From the NCBI GenBank assembly GCA_014871385.1, contig CM026422.1, forward strand, positions 17,363,199 to 17,427,198: 64,000 nucleotides of DNA. Direction: 5' to 3'. The DNA comes from Ceratodon purpureus. Taxonomy: Eukaryota; Streptophyta; Bryopsida; Pseudoditrichales; Ditrichaceae. Under the pieces are notes generated by a model. The model was not told the DNA's origin, did not search any database, and saw only the letters and a program-made list of their open reading frames with translations. Shown here in pieces: positions 31,607 through 42,530 of the stretch (within the stretch, counting starts at the first letter, position 1; each line of letters begins with the position of its first letter). The translations under genes were made by a program, and so were the position numbers.

Positions 31607-32579
31607 CACTACAACAAATCTAGCCCAATGTGACTAGTTGTAAACCGGCCCATGTGACCGCCTAGTCACATTAGTCATTAGTTTAGTCAAAATCCAGTCA
31701 CAACAGAGTCCAGTCATGGACTAGTCATGGACCAGTTATATACATGGTCATTTTTTTGAGGACCTGGGTGGGAACGTCTTCGGGAACAAGCCATATGTTC
31801 CCCGGCGCTATTCCCATAGTCATGCTTTGAGTGCTTACTATCTGGAGTCATACTAACATAGTCATATGGTTTTAGTATTAGAATCTTCTATGACTGTGTT
31901 TTGTAACAGATTTCATTTGAGTGACTACATGTCGTCATGGAGTCATTCATCTCACTAATTGTAGTCATTTATTTCAATCAAGTGACTCGACAAAATTTTC
32001 TACTCGAGGCCTCAATGGGTAAGTGCTGTAAAGTTGGGGTAGGTCCATCATCTTCATTTGCAGGTACATACTAGACATATATATTCACAGAATTACAATC
32101 ACTAGATATTTAGAATACAATTCTAAAAAAAGAATACATGTTTGCATGAGATGCACCAAATATTATGACTCCACTTTGTCTACCTTCCTACTTAGGGTTT
32201 CCAGATGCATGAAGATTGCTTGTACTATTAATCATGCTATAAATTTCCATCGCCGACAATTGAACCTTTATTAATTGCCTCTCGATATTAATTTGAGCAG
32301 TTACACTGATTGCCAACAGAATGTAGTCATGTTGAGAGTCATATAGACAGTTTCCTTCATTTATATTGGTCATTAGTTTGTGTATGACTCCATGTTGTAA
32401 TAACATTGATCTGGGTGACTATGTGTAGTTATGTAGTCATTACCTTGACTAATAACAGTCATATATTTTGATTCGGGACATTACACTGTGAACATTTACA
32501 AAAATCAATTAGTGCCAAAATTTACATAGTGTGATATATAATTTTAAATTTATGAAACTAGTGCTCTTATCTCTTTGTA
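31607..32579. mobile_element. Putative non-autonomous CACTA-like element, copy 2
   Basis: Starts CACTACAACAAATC and ends TCTCTTTGTAG at the next unit boundary, with the same dense TGACTA/TAGTCA motifs as copy 1. Confidence 0.5.
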
Positions 32580-34061
32580 GACCTTACCTTGAAAAGTCCT
32601 CACATTGAGAATTACGAATCATTGGACCTCGCCTTCCACTTTCTGGGGTTGAATTGAGGAGGTTACTTCACCCCGAGCTCAATTCGGCTCGGGAGGAGAT
32701 TCCCAGCGTGTGAAGGAGGGAAGGCGTAACATCAACTAATCTGAAGAATTATCTTGTGGCTTCAGCAGCTCTTGTTGAGGTGTGTGAAGATGCTGCAAAT
32801 GACATTGTGCCTACATAGATAGGTGTCTTCTCAATTTCCAAGTCTCTAACCCTAGCTGCATTATCGGTGTGCAATCACGGCGTTGAGGGGCCGTTGCGAG
32901 GAGTAAGCAATGTCACCGTGAGGTTCGCACAAGTTGTGTGCCTACGAGCTTGATGCAACCAAGGCCTCTGTAGTTTAGTCAAGTGCTTGAAGGACCTTGA
33001 CACTTGTAGACTAACACTGGATGAAGTTATCTCAGCACTGAACTCTGCTTTCGACTTACAAGGGGTTTATTCAAATTACACCAAAAACACAGAGTAGAGA
33101 AGGTTTGAATTCATAGGCAGATCATTTCTCAAGTTTAGAGAGCCTGTAAAGTGTAGCTTAAGTCGCCGTGTCTCTCTTGAGTCTTTCCCTGCTTGCTCCT
33201 TCCCTGATGATAGACAGTAAGAGCAATTCCTTTGCGTCTACAATTAGTGACCACACAAAACATTGATTGTATTTCAAATTAGATGATTCTCCTGCCTTTG
33301 GGCTTTCATACCAGCGTTAATAAATGCATTTATTTATGCAGATTCACATGATAGCATTGTCGTTTATTTCCTTGTGAAAATTTGGAGCACTCTGTCCGTG
33401 CGGTAAGACTTGAATGAGGGTTTGACTGCGTTTGCTTTGACTGACTAACATTGTGGTTCTTCAGGAGATATGGATAAGCATCCTCTCCATTCACTCGCTA
33501 ACAGTGTATGTTGTCTCTATGTCTTATCTAAGGCGAATGTGGTTGTTGACATTCAGCTGATGCCTCGTGATGTTGGTTATCTGGAGGCGTTACTATCTGC
33601 CTAAAATGCGTTGTATGCATTTGCCAAGAACATGGTCTGGATCTCAAAGTATTTTGGGATCCAGTGTTTCAGATCTTAGGCTTACTGAGAAGGGAAGGAC
33701 GTGAGCCTAAGTAACAAATTGCTTCAGTTCTGCCGGTGTGAACCTAGTTTGTTTACGAGCTGGAGGTTGATGAGCCTTAGTAACAAATGATTCGCACTCA
33801 TAGATATGCTATAGGATTTATGATGGGGCGAGTAGAGAACCTTACAGTAGATAGTTCCGGAAATGTGTAGTGATGTGCTACCATAGAACTCCCAATGTCA
33901 TGGAACCTTGGCTTTAAACTCTTTGCACATCAGTGTTTGGAGCAGGTTCCAGTTTAACTGGCGCAGAATTCTTATTTCAAGGACCCTGTTTGCGAGTCTG
34001 TAGAGTGAGACATCATCCACTGTAACTTTGTTTATTATGCAATTATCTTTGTGCAGGCTGG
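32580..34061. repeat. RBCS tandem repeat, copy 3 (truncated, no RBCS)
   Basis: Matches copy 1 from 6317 to about 7757 and copy 2 correspondingly, then homology stops at GTGCAGGCTGG, about 210 bases before the RBCS stop codon would appear. It is more diverged towards its right end, with a small insertion around 33720-33750. No gene is present. Confidence 0.85.
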
Positions 34062-34558
34062 GTGAACATGGGGTATTGTGTCTGGAGTAGCTGTTGGATC
34101 ATAGTGGCGATGGCCTACCCTGATGCACCTTCCATACTTTTCTCTAACCATGATGCTGCATCCATCTGGAGTATCTAGTCTACATTTTCCGGTTGAGCAC
34201 GACGATTATTGGAGCTCACGAGGATTCGAAAACATCCGTAAGTTGTTATCTCATACTTAGTTCTCTTTGCAGGTGGAAAGCGGAATTTCAAATTTCTCAA
34301 AATTACTGTATATGTACACTGTACTTCAAGATGCCTATCTGGTTTGTCCCTCAAATGTGATCAGATTTGATATGAAAGAGCTGGTGGATTAAAATGTATT
34401 AGCGTTTCTAGCTTTCAAATATTGTAATTCTATGTATTTATTTATTTACGATTGAACATGTGTGAGGATTATTCTGAGCTTCGTCTATACTAACTATGTT
34501 ATGAAGAGACAGGATAGTGGTTCCAGGGGAAAAAAACTGTGGCCCTTCTATGTCGTCC
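34062..34558. other. Intergenic, nothing recognised
   Basis: Unique sequence between the truncated RBCS unit and the oxygenase gene; it includes the oxygenase 3' end. Confidence 0.4.
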
Positions 34559-35735
34559 TTAAAACGAGGCCGGATTCTTGGGAGAACCAGATTTCAAGAA
34601 GGCCCTCTTCTTTTCCCACCGGGCACCGAACGCCGCTTTGTAAGCACCGTAAGTGTGACCTTGATACAAGGGAGGCTGTGACTCACCGAGCAGCGCGGGA
34701 ATGGGCGTGACAAGAGCGTCGTCCAGCGGATTGGTGAACGTATTAACAGACACTCGCTTGTTTTCACTGTCCACTGTCGCTCGGTGAACCCCGCTTTGAT
34801 ACTTCCTGTTTGTCAGAATCTGCAGCTGGTCGCCTAAGTTCACCACCAAGGCGTCACGGATGGGTCTCACACACCTCCATCCGCCGTCTCTTGTCTGCGC
34901 TTGCAGCCCCAGAGTATCTTGTAAAATGACAGTAATAATGGAGAAGTCCGAATGCTCAGTTATGCCCACGGAGACGCTGGGATCCGGAGATGGCGGGTAA
35001 TGGTTCGCCAGCAAGGCTCGCTGATAGTTTCCGTCAAATACGTCCGTTATGGCGGACTTGTTCAGGCCAAGGCTCTCCGAAATGAGCTCCATCATGTGTT
35101 TTACGAACTTCTCCTGCTCGGCAATATAATCTTCCTCTGTCTCCCTGGGGCCATATCAAACAGGACTAACTTTAATCGAATTGGCTTCCAGGAGACTAGT
35201 TCGTTGCAAGAGTTCTAAATGAAACATACTGACAAAGTTCTGAGTTGCAATTCTGAAGTAGAGCAATTTCTGACCTGTAAGATGGAAGATTCGTGGGCCA
35301 GAGCTCGTAATTCCGCTCCCAGACAGGGGAAATGATGTGACGCAGCTGTTCGCCCCATTGGAGAAAACATTTTCCATACTCTTTGGAGGAGTAGCCTTGT
35401 AGCAGAACAGGCTGTGGGGTGGTTTGGTTCACCCAAGTGGTGCTAAGCTTGCGCTTCTCCTCAACTGGAAGCTGAAAGAACTCCTTGGCCTGTTGAAGCA
35501 TCGCGGTGAGTAGAGCCACGGGGACGCCATGGTTGATGACCTGGAAAACCCCCCAGTCCTCACACGCTCGTCGAATCTGTTGCACCACGAGATGACGGCG
35601 CTCTCCGTCTACACCTTGTAAATCCACCACAGGAACCTCACATGCTCCAGCCTCGGTGCTGCGTTGCAAGTCTTCATTAACTGCATCAATCTCTTGGAGT
35701 AGTACAGCTCCAAGAGCAGGCGCCATAGCTACCAT
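34559..35735 (-). CDS. 2-oxoglutarate/Fe(II)-dependent dioxygenase (DIOX_N plus 2OG-FeII_Oxy)
   Basis: Two exons on the minus strand, 35735-35275 and 35144-34559, joined within the Arg codon at SYR|ETEED, giving 348 residues. The DIOX_N part (about 33-145) contains VPVVDLQGV, RRACEDWGVFQVINHGV and QAKEFFQLPVEEK. The catalytic jelly-roll holds the iron ligands H218 and D220 (ITEHSDFSIITVILQD) and H274 (GVHRA). The 2-oxoglutarate-binding R284-x-S286 is in NKRVSVNTF. The size is normal for plant DOXC enzymes such as flavonol synthase, gibberellin oxidases or related specialised-metabolism enzymes. The substrate cannot be told from sequence. NHYPPSPDP is the usual NYYPPCPxP motif with two changes. 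All catalytic residues are intact. Confidence 0.9.
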
Positions 35736-36650
35736 ATTCAAGAGAGGCACAGATATAACACTCGATGTATCAGGATTCAGTTTCTTGCGTTATCACATCG
35801 ACGTGCATGCCAGTCAATGATATCTATCATGGTGAGATCAAAGCCTGCTGCATTTTTTGGACTAAGGTCTCCTTGTTTGAGAGAACGAGTATAACACTCT
35901 GGAAGCATTCAACAATTGTGCCATTAAACAGGCTGTTGTACTGTACAGTTTTGGACTCCGAATATGACATACTTTTGCAGAATGTCCTTGTTCTAATACT
36001 TAGCCCATGACGTTGAGTTTCGATCTTTTGGGTCACCCATATGTAATCATTCATCAGTTGACGCTGCTGTGACGTCCCCTGAGTTCTGGCAATCCATGCC
36101 ATATCGGTTTTCTGAACCTTTGAGCACCTGGGAAACAGTAAAAAACGAGATCATCGTGATCAAGGTACAGTGATGGTGGGCTCTCTAAGATATTCCCTAT
36201 GTTATTAACTTTGAATAGAATGCACGGAAAGTGGAATTCCTGTTATTTTATTTCGATTTGCTATGCAAGCACCTGAAGAGAAGCTTGTAGTTGAGAGCAT
36301 CTTATAATTAATATGAAATACAAATATGATTACTGTATTTATATATTAATAATTAACAGTAATTTTAATCAATTATTTCATTGTTATTGTTTATCGTATA
36401 ATTACTATATTTAAAATAATTATATATTAATCATATTTTAAATCTATTAATTAATAATTCATAAATCTAATATTATGTTAAATATAATATTGAGGGTATA
36501 GGAATCTTTGCATTGGAGCTTGTAATACTATGTTATTGTGTTTGTTATAAAATTTTAGTGTAATGGTTTGAATTCTAGCTTTCTTTATATCACTAAGATA
36601 TGAATTCTATATGGAGTGCTTAGTGAATAGGAAGATCCAATGTTGCCTCA
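35736..36650. other. Oxygenase upstream region and AT-rich spacer
   Basis: A 91-codon minus-strand frame (35827-36102) lies upstream of the oxygenase with no recognisable motif. From 36290 the sequence is extremely AT-rich. No gene is called. Confidence 0.4.
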
Positions 36651-37929
36651 TTTTAACCCCTAAAAGTTCAATCAACCATTTTAAGGTTAATTCCAGATTC
36701 TGAGAAGCTTATCGAGCTATAAAAGGAATTTTTTGAATTTTTTGAATTTTCTAAGAGGTTGGTGAGTTGGGAACCACATGCAATTTATAGTACCTTGTTT
36801 GGATTCATAGATTGTGAACAATCTCTAGACAAATTTCAACCCCTTGAAAAAGAATGCATTTTATGTTGTTTTCAAATTGACCATTTTCATTTAGTTTTGG
36901 AAGAAGTTTCCCCTCATGCATTCATCGGTTAACCACTAAAGTAAAAAAGAGTCCAAACCATATTGATTTGACTTTGGATAGTCTCTGATTTACTATATTA
37001 AAATCATAATTTGAAGTTGAAACCTTTTGTAGGTCGTAGAGGTTTTGCATACCTTTCCCATAAGACCATTCATGCTTTAACCCCTAAAGTTCAGAGGGTA
37101 TTTTTCATCAAAACTGCCTCAAAACAGCCCCTCTTCAAAGCAAGGTGGATTTTGCAAAGTTGATATCTTAATTAGTACATCTAACCGTAAGATCTTATAG
37201 CTAACTTCTATGTCTACATGTCCACCAAATCTCACACACTCATTCTTCACCAATTGCAAGATCGTAACGTTCATAGTTGAAAAACAAGTTTTTTTTCCCT
37301 GCAAAAAAAGGGGACATCAGAGTTTTGAAGGCCCAAAAAACCATTTTTTTGCATTATGGATTTTGGTGGTTTTGATGCACGTCAAAGAAGACTGAGTTAG
37401 CTAATTGTCGTAAGAAAATTATATTCAAAAAAGTTGTGTAAAGTTGCCAAAAAAATCATTTTCCGCTAGGGGGTATACTGATATTCACAAACAAAGGCAG
37501 TTTTTGGACAATAAAAATAACATGTGAAAAAAAATTGGATTAAAAATCCAAACGGTGGGAACATGCTCTACTGCCCTCTCTATAAATAGAAAATTTTATT
37601 TTTGAAATATACCAAAATCTCAATTTTTGGTGGAATTTCAAAGTTTAATCTTTGGGCAGTTTTGGGCAGTTTTGGGCAAAATTTGCTGCATTCACAATGG
37701 CTTAGAACAATTTAGCAGCTGCCCAACGAGCAGCGTTTGACACTTAAACCTTCATAACTTTTGATCCTGATGTCGGAATTGAAAAATAAGAATACCCACA
37801 TGAAGATCTCCGAACGGCCCACCTTCAATAAAAATTTCAGAAAATCCTGATATAAATTGCATTCATAGGTACCTGCCCAAATTCCAAAAAAGCCCAAATG
37901 TGGCAGATTGTCCTTTAGGGGTTAAAATT
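36651..37929. mobile_element. Possible non-autonomous DNA element with TTTTAACCCCTAAA inverted ends
   Basis: TTTTAACCCCTAAAAG at 36651 and its complement CTTTAGGGGTTAAAA at about 37913-37927 face each other. Both lie next to CCTCA (36646-36650 and 37930-37934), a candidate 5-base target duplication. A third internal copy, TTAACCCCTAAAG, is at about 37077. The interior is AT-rich and non-coding. Confidence 0.45.
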
Positions 37930-37934
37930 CCTCA

Positions 37935-38922
37935 TACTTTAGGAGGTGTTGGTAGTCATAGTTTGAAAATACTATTAGGTTATGTTGAAATCTACCCAAA
38001 ACTGTTGTATATGCTCGTTTATTTTCAAAATCTACCTAGAATCAATTAGATTGCAATAACTTGAAAAAATTATCGAAAATTAAGAGTTTACTTTTTTTTT
38101 TAAATTTTGTTTGTTGTACATGTAAATAAGGTTCTAAGGCATTTGTGCTCAGATTGTTCAAATTTTCAACCCAATAATTCTAGACATGCCTTTTTTTATT
38201 GTCAAAGATTGGCATATATATTTAAATTCAACATACCTCCACTCAGAGCAGAACCAGAATAGAGTACCCTAATTTTTACCGCCCAGGAAAATCGCACCAC
38301 ATTCTTGGGATACGAAGCCACTAATTAAACGTCACGATGCACATAGGAAATGATACTGGAAAGTGTTAACTAGTTCGGCTTATCTGGGGTTTGATGAACA
38401 ATGAAGGTCGCAAGGTGCAAACCCCAGGACCTCCCTCATTTATCATATAAGAAGAACACTCTCAACTTTAGAACATCTGTCATTCCTTCATGCTTTGCTT
38501 CACAAACAAATAAAATAATACAAAACTCGGAACTCCAACGATCAGCACTACATCGCCATCAACCCAGATCACAACCATCCCAGACATCAGCTCGCAACGA
38601 GGAAGAATGACAAGCTGGCTACACAATTCACAGGAAAAGGAGGATTGCCCCTTCTACAAAGTAATCAAGTCGACAGGATGTGCAAAATGCAAATTAAGCA
38701 TATCAACACAAATTCGATGAAAAGCAATCTATTTTCATTGTACAGGAGGAACTCTTCTTTCTAAGTCAAAAGTTACAAAATGGCTCTCCCAACATTTTAG
38801 TGGCTAAGCGCCATTACCATTACATTCCATACATGGACAATATTAAAAACCAAAGCAATCAAATAAACAGTCAAACTTCCAATTCTATGATTGCATTATG
38901 GTACAAGGCTGGTACCCCACTT
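37935..38922. other. Intergenic, with two short segments duplicated near 43 kb
   Basis: Segments 38240-38275 and 38559-38624 match 42969-43003 and 43016-43081. No gene is supported. Confidence 0.45.
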
Positions 38923-40959
38923 CTAAATAAAAGGAATCCAAGACTTTTTCTCTTCTAACTCCATTGTTAGTGCTTTTTGTAATACACACACCACCTCTGA
39001 CATTTTTGGACGACTGCCTCCACCATGGTTTATGCATGATATGGCCAATTTGATGACCAATTTCATTGCCTTTGGATTGTAGTTGCCACTCAAACTTGAA
39101 TCAACAACAGCTTTCATTGCTCCACTGCCACCCCGCCCATAATTCCTCTTTACCTAAGAATTTCAAAGCAGTCCAGCACTAGTTAAAACCGATTGAGGAG
39201 ATTACATTGCATGTCAACATACAACATCAACCAAATCAATGACTTACCCAAGGACCAATACAACAACTTGCATCATTGGGATTTGGAATTGGTTTACGGC
39301 TTGTAATCATCTCAAGTAGCACTATTCCAAAACTATATACATCACTTGAATGCCTCAACCGCCCTGTTTCATAATACCTGCACCATTTGTCTCCTCTGTA
39401 AGTAAATCATACAAATTAATTGCAACACACATTCTTCATGTAGCCCTAAGAAAGGCCACCACAACAAGAAGCAAGTCACTATCACAAGGTGGATTGATGA
39501 AAATCCTCCAAGGGAGTAGAAGACATACTCTGGATCAAGATACCCAGGACTTCCCATGACCCGCGTGATAAGATGACTGTTGTTGGCTTCATCACCACCC
39601 ATCAACCTTGATATTCCAAAATCAGCAACTTTTGCAACCATGTCTCTAGTGAGAAGGATGTTCTCACTCTTGATGTCTCGATGTATGATTTTTGAACTAC
39701 ACAAAAAGTGCAAGTATTCTATCCCTGGTACCACAAAATATTAGAACTAGTCCGCCTTGATAGACAAGCTTACAAAGAATGAATCTTCGATAAGAATTCT
39801 TCTTTAGTAAAACATGTGCCCGAAGTTTCATCATCCACAAGCATATACAACAATGAATTTTTCTTTGCGTTAAGAAATTAGGCAAATGCAACAACTAATT
39901 AGTACAAGAAAAACTCTAGCCAAAGTATCAACAAGTACTTTTGTATACAAGCATACCACGTGCAGCTTGTAATACTATGTTGAGTCGCTCCTTCCAATTG
40001 AGTCTTCTCTTGTCCCCTACATTTGCGTCAATCCAAACATAATATCCAAGCATCAGTTGCACACATCCGCTAATACAGAATCCTTTCCCTAAAAGAATTA
40101 AAAAGACAATAAAGTGTCTATTGGACTAGTTATTTATGAAGAAAATAGAAAATTTCTCACCATGAAGATGGTCCCCTATGCTCCCTTCTTCCATATATTT
40201 GTAAATCACAATATCTCTTTCATCTTGGCAGTAACCCATGAGTTTCACCAAATTCACGTGATTGACTTGCATCAACAAATTCACCTATCACATGACCTCA
40301 GTTCATGTTTATCAACAAAACAAAAAGAAGTCCTTCTACATCCTTGTCAGGCAAACAATGCATTGGACAACACTTAAGCAGTCCTTCGGTTTGATATCAC
40401 GGTCACGCTCAAGTCAAGCATGTGATAAATGCATCGAATTTGAACTAATTCTAAGTTGAAAATTGTTGTGTCAATTCAGTTCTTTCGTGACATGAATAAA
40501 GTTGGTCACAAGCAGTCAATACTTTCTCAGAAAGAATACCTCATTTACAAACGTCTCGAGCTTGCCTTCTTGAGAGGATTGATTTAGGACTTTCACTGCC
40601 ACCTCTTTTCCATTCTCCAACTTGCCAATGTATACCGTGCCAAAGCCACCTTTTCCAAGCTCTCTGGAAGTGAGACCCTCCGTCATCTGCCAAACTTGGT
40701 CCCAAGAGTACTTCTTCACGACACTCTCAACTCTGGAGTTGCTTGGCTTCTTCTCAAGAGAAGGTTTAGAGGCTCCACTACCACCAGACGCATTGCTTGA
40801 CGCAATGGAGGGGCTGGTGAAACCACGTCCAGGAAGTACTCCACTTATTTCAGGTGAAATGGTTCGCCCTGTGATGCCATCGCCATGACTTGAGGATGCA
40901 GGAGCTCCATCCTCTGGAAGCTTCCCTCCTCCTTTCCACGTAAATGGAAGTACCTTCAT
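38923..40959 (-). CDS. Receptor-like Ser/Thr protein kinase domain gene
   Basis: Six exons on the minus strand: 40959-40540, 40284-40161, 40016-39957, 39724-39529, 39377-39248 and 39153-38923, giving 386 residues. A Ser/Gly-rich juxtamembrane-like region (1-90) precedes a complete kinase domain. It has the glycine loop GKGGFGTVY (102-110), ATP-binding Lys123 in VAVKVL, catalytic HRDIKSEN (Asp218), DFG (236-238), the activation segment GSPGYLDPEYYETG and SSDVYSFGIVLLEM. The end, RPKMSEVVCVLQKAL, is usual for RLK/Pelle kinases. All invariant residues are present. The donor of exon 4 is CCAGA|GTATGT. I see no ectodomain or transmembrane helix upstream, so it is either a cytoplasmic kinase or its first exons are missed. 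The start at 40959 is tentative. Confidence 0.88.
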
Positions 40960-41168
40960 GAAAAAACATGGAGCACACTAGACTTAGTACTGAACGAATG
41001 CGTGGAGACACAAACACTTGCAAGATGTAGGTAGTCAGAGTCTATCTACTTCCGTGTTGGAAATGGCTACTTTGCAACTCAAGGCGCTCCCAATCTTCCT
41101 TACCAACTGAGAGGCAAAGGGAGATGAGTGTCCATACTGCATTTCCAAGCTGTATTCTGGAGTGAGCA

Positions 41169-42530
41169 CTAACTCAAGGATGCGTTACTACACACCTGAT
41201 CTCCCACCATCGCCACGGCGCCCATGCTGGCGACGGAAAAAACATTATCCACGGGTCGATGCAGATCCATGACCACCTTTTCAACAAAATAAGTAAAGTT
41301 GCTGAGGGCCCCAACCAATAGAATTGCCTCAATACCTGGAGTTGACAACAGCTGGGGCCTAATAAATTCTACGTATTCATCCAAACAAGGTTTCATAGCC
41401 CTGTCGAACTCAACTTCCGTGAGCTCGATCACACCATATGAATTGCGAATAGGGTTTCCATGCTCGACATCCAACTCCTTCCACCGATTTTGAACATCAA
41501 TAGGCAGCGCAAATTTGTAACCCGTCATGTAACTATCGAAACCTAGATCCATCACGTGCGACCTGAGAAATTGCTTGAAGGCGTATACTTTTAGCGCATT
41601 ATCCTGCACGGGTAGCATTTTGGCCATCAAAAGCTCCATAAACATCTCCTCCCACGGCTGTGGACCACCTAAATTTTCAACACTTTCCACCACTTGTTTG
41701 ACCTCAAACTTGGACCTTTCCGCTGAATAAACCTCCTGTACACTAATGTGGGAAGATTTATAGCCAAAGTCCGCCAATATACATGTGAGAAGCTTATCGC
41801 CTGCTTTGATAAGTGAGTGGGAAAGTTTACAGCCAAAGTCCGCCAATATATATGTGAGACTGAGAAGCTTATCGCCTGCTTTGATATGTGAGTTACCATT
41901 AAATGTTCGGACGATGTAATATAAAGCTCCATCCAGCTCGGGCACAAATCGCAAAGGGTAAGGGCTCCCACCACGCGAGATTGCACTTTGGACAAGCCAT
42001 GCGCGCTCCAAGCTCATCCTCATCAGCTTCATGCCGTGGTCGCCCCAGTCCTGAGCCACAGTAAAGCACCACTGGACATCATCCATGCTCACATTAAAGC
42101 CGTGATCTTGTTGAAGCTCGCTCATGATGGAGGCGCCCATCAGTCGGAGGTAATCTGAGATGACCTGGATAAGCGTGAAGCCATTTTTAAGCAAGGCGGT
42201 TGACGACTCCCTTGCACCTACGAAGCTTTCGAAGTACGTGCCAACCTTGGACATTGCCAACCGAGGCCGCTGCCTCGCAAGATCGACGGCCCACTCATGA
42301 TCGTCGCTCGCTGTTGTTCCCCAAGACTTGACTTTGGCGGTTGCTGCATCCCCTGGCTCGTAGTAAATAGCACACCTCGACGGGCCGGAACGCCCCAGCC
42401 TTGTCTGTCTGTCGGCTATGTACCCATCTGGACGATTGTCGTCGAATTTGTGGGCATATGAGCACCAATGTGATCCGATATGTAGAGCTACTATGAACAC
42501 CCGATCCGCTTCGCTTTGCACCGTCGCCAT
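41169..42530 (-). CDS. Hsp70-like (HSPA12-type) protein with degenerate ATP motifs
   Basis: A single-exon minus-strand frame of 453 residues from ATG at 42530. The actin-like ATPase fold of HSPA12 proteins is recognisable: phosphate-1-like VALHIGSHWCSYAHKF (15-29), LRLMGASIMSEL, the WCFTVAQDWGDHG segment and ERAWLVQSAISR. Later come VIELTEVEFDRAMKPCLDEY, the adenosine-loop-like ILLVGALSNFTYFVEKV, and FSVASMGAVAMVGDQV. Key positions are altered: the phosphate-1 Asp is His17. The phosphate-2 loop (normally LADFGGGT) reads ILADFGYKSSH and is tandemly duplicated (about 216-263). These changes suggest a pseudo-ATPase. It lies 210 bases upstream of the kinase gene on the same strand. Family assignment is by overall motif order. 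Confidence 0.75.
   Translation of the reverse strand: MATVQSEADRVFIVALHIGSHWCSYAHKFDDNRPDGYIADRQTRLGRSGPSRCAIYYEPGDAATAKVKSWGTTASDDHEWAVDLARQRPRLAMSKVGTYFESFVGARESSTALLKNGFTLIQVISDYLRLMGASIMSELQQDHGFNVSMDDVQWCFTVAQDWGDHGMKLMRMSLERAWLVQSAISRGGSPYPLRFVPELDGALYYIVRTFNGNSHIKAGDKLLSLTYILADFGCKLSHSLIKAGDKLLTCILADFGYKSSHISVQEVYSAERSKFEVKQVVESVENLGGPQPWEEMFMELLMAKMLPVQDNALKVYAFKQFLRSHVMDLGFDSYMTGYKFALPIDVQNRWKELDVEHGNPIRNSYGVIELTEVEFDRAMKPCLDEYVEFIRPQLLSTPGIEAILLVGALSNFTYFVEKVVMDLHRPVDNVFSVASMGAVAMVGDQVCSNASLS
41743..41890 (-). repeat. Internal tandem duplication (about 70 bases) in the Hsp70-like gene
   Basis: Two copies encode IKAGDKLL(SLT)YILADFGCKLSH and IKAGDKLLTCILADFGYKSSH. The period is 69 bases, with a 6-base length difference. 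The frame is kept. Confidence 0.85.

Larger units (their letters stand above)
26831..32579. repeat. RBCS tandem repeat, copy 2
   Basis: Nearly identical to copy 1 minus the pogo insertion; its first 36 bases lie left of the recombinase element at 18230-18265. It provides the empty site for the pogo element at about 30535. Confidence 0.9.

Noticed and set aside
41165-41200. A tiny intron joining the end of the Hsp70-like frame to EYSLEMQYGHSS
   Set aside because: The only AG close by would give an intron of about 25 bases, too short for plant splicing.
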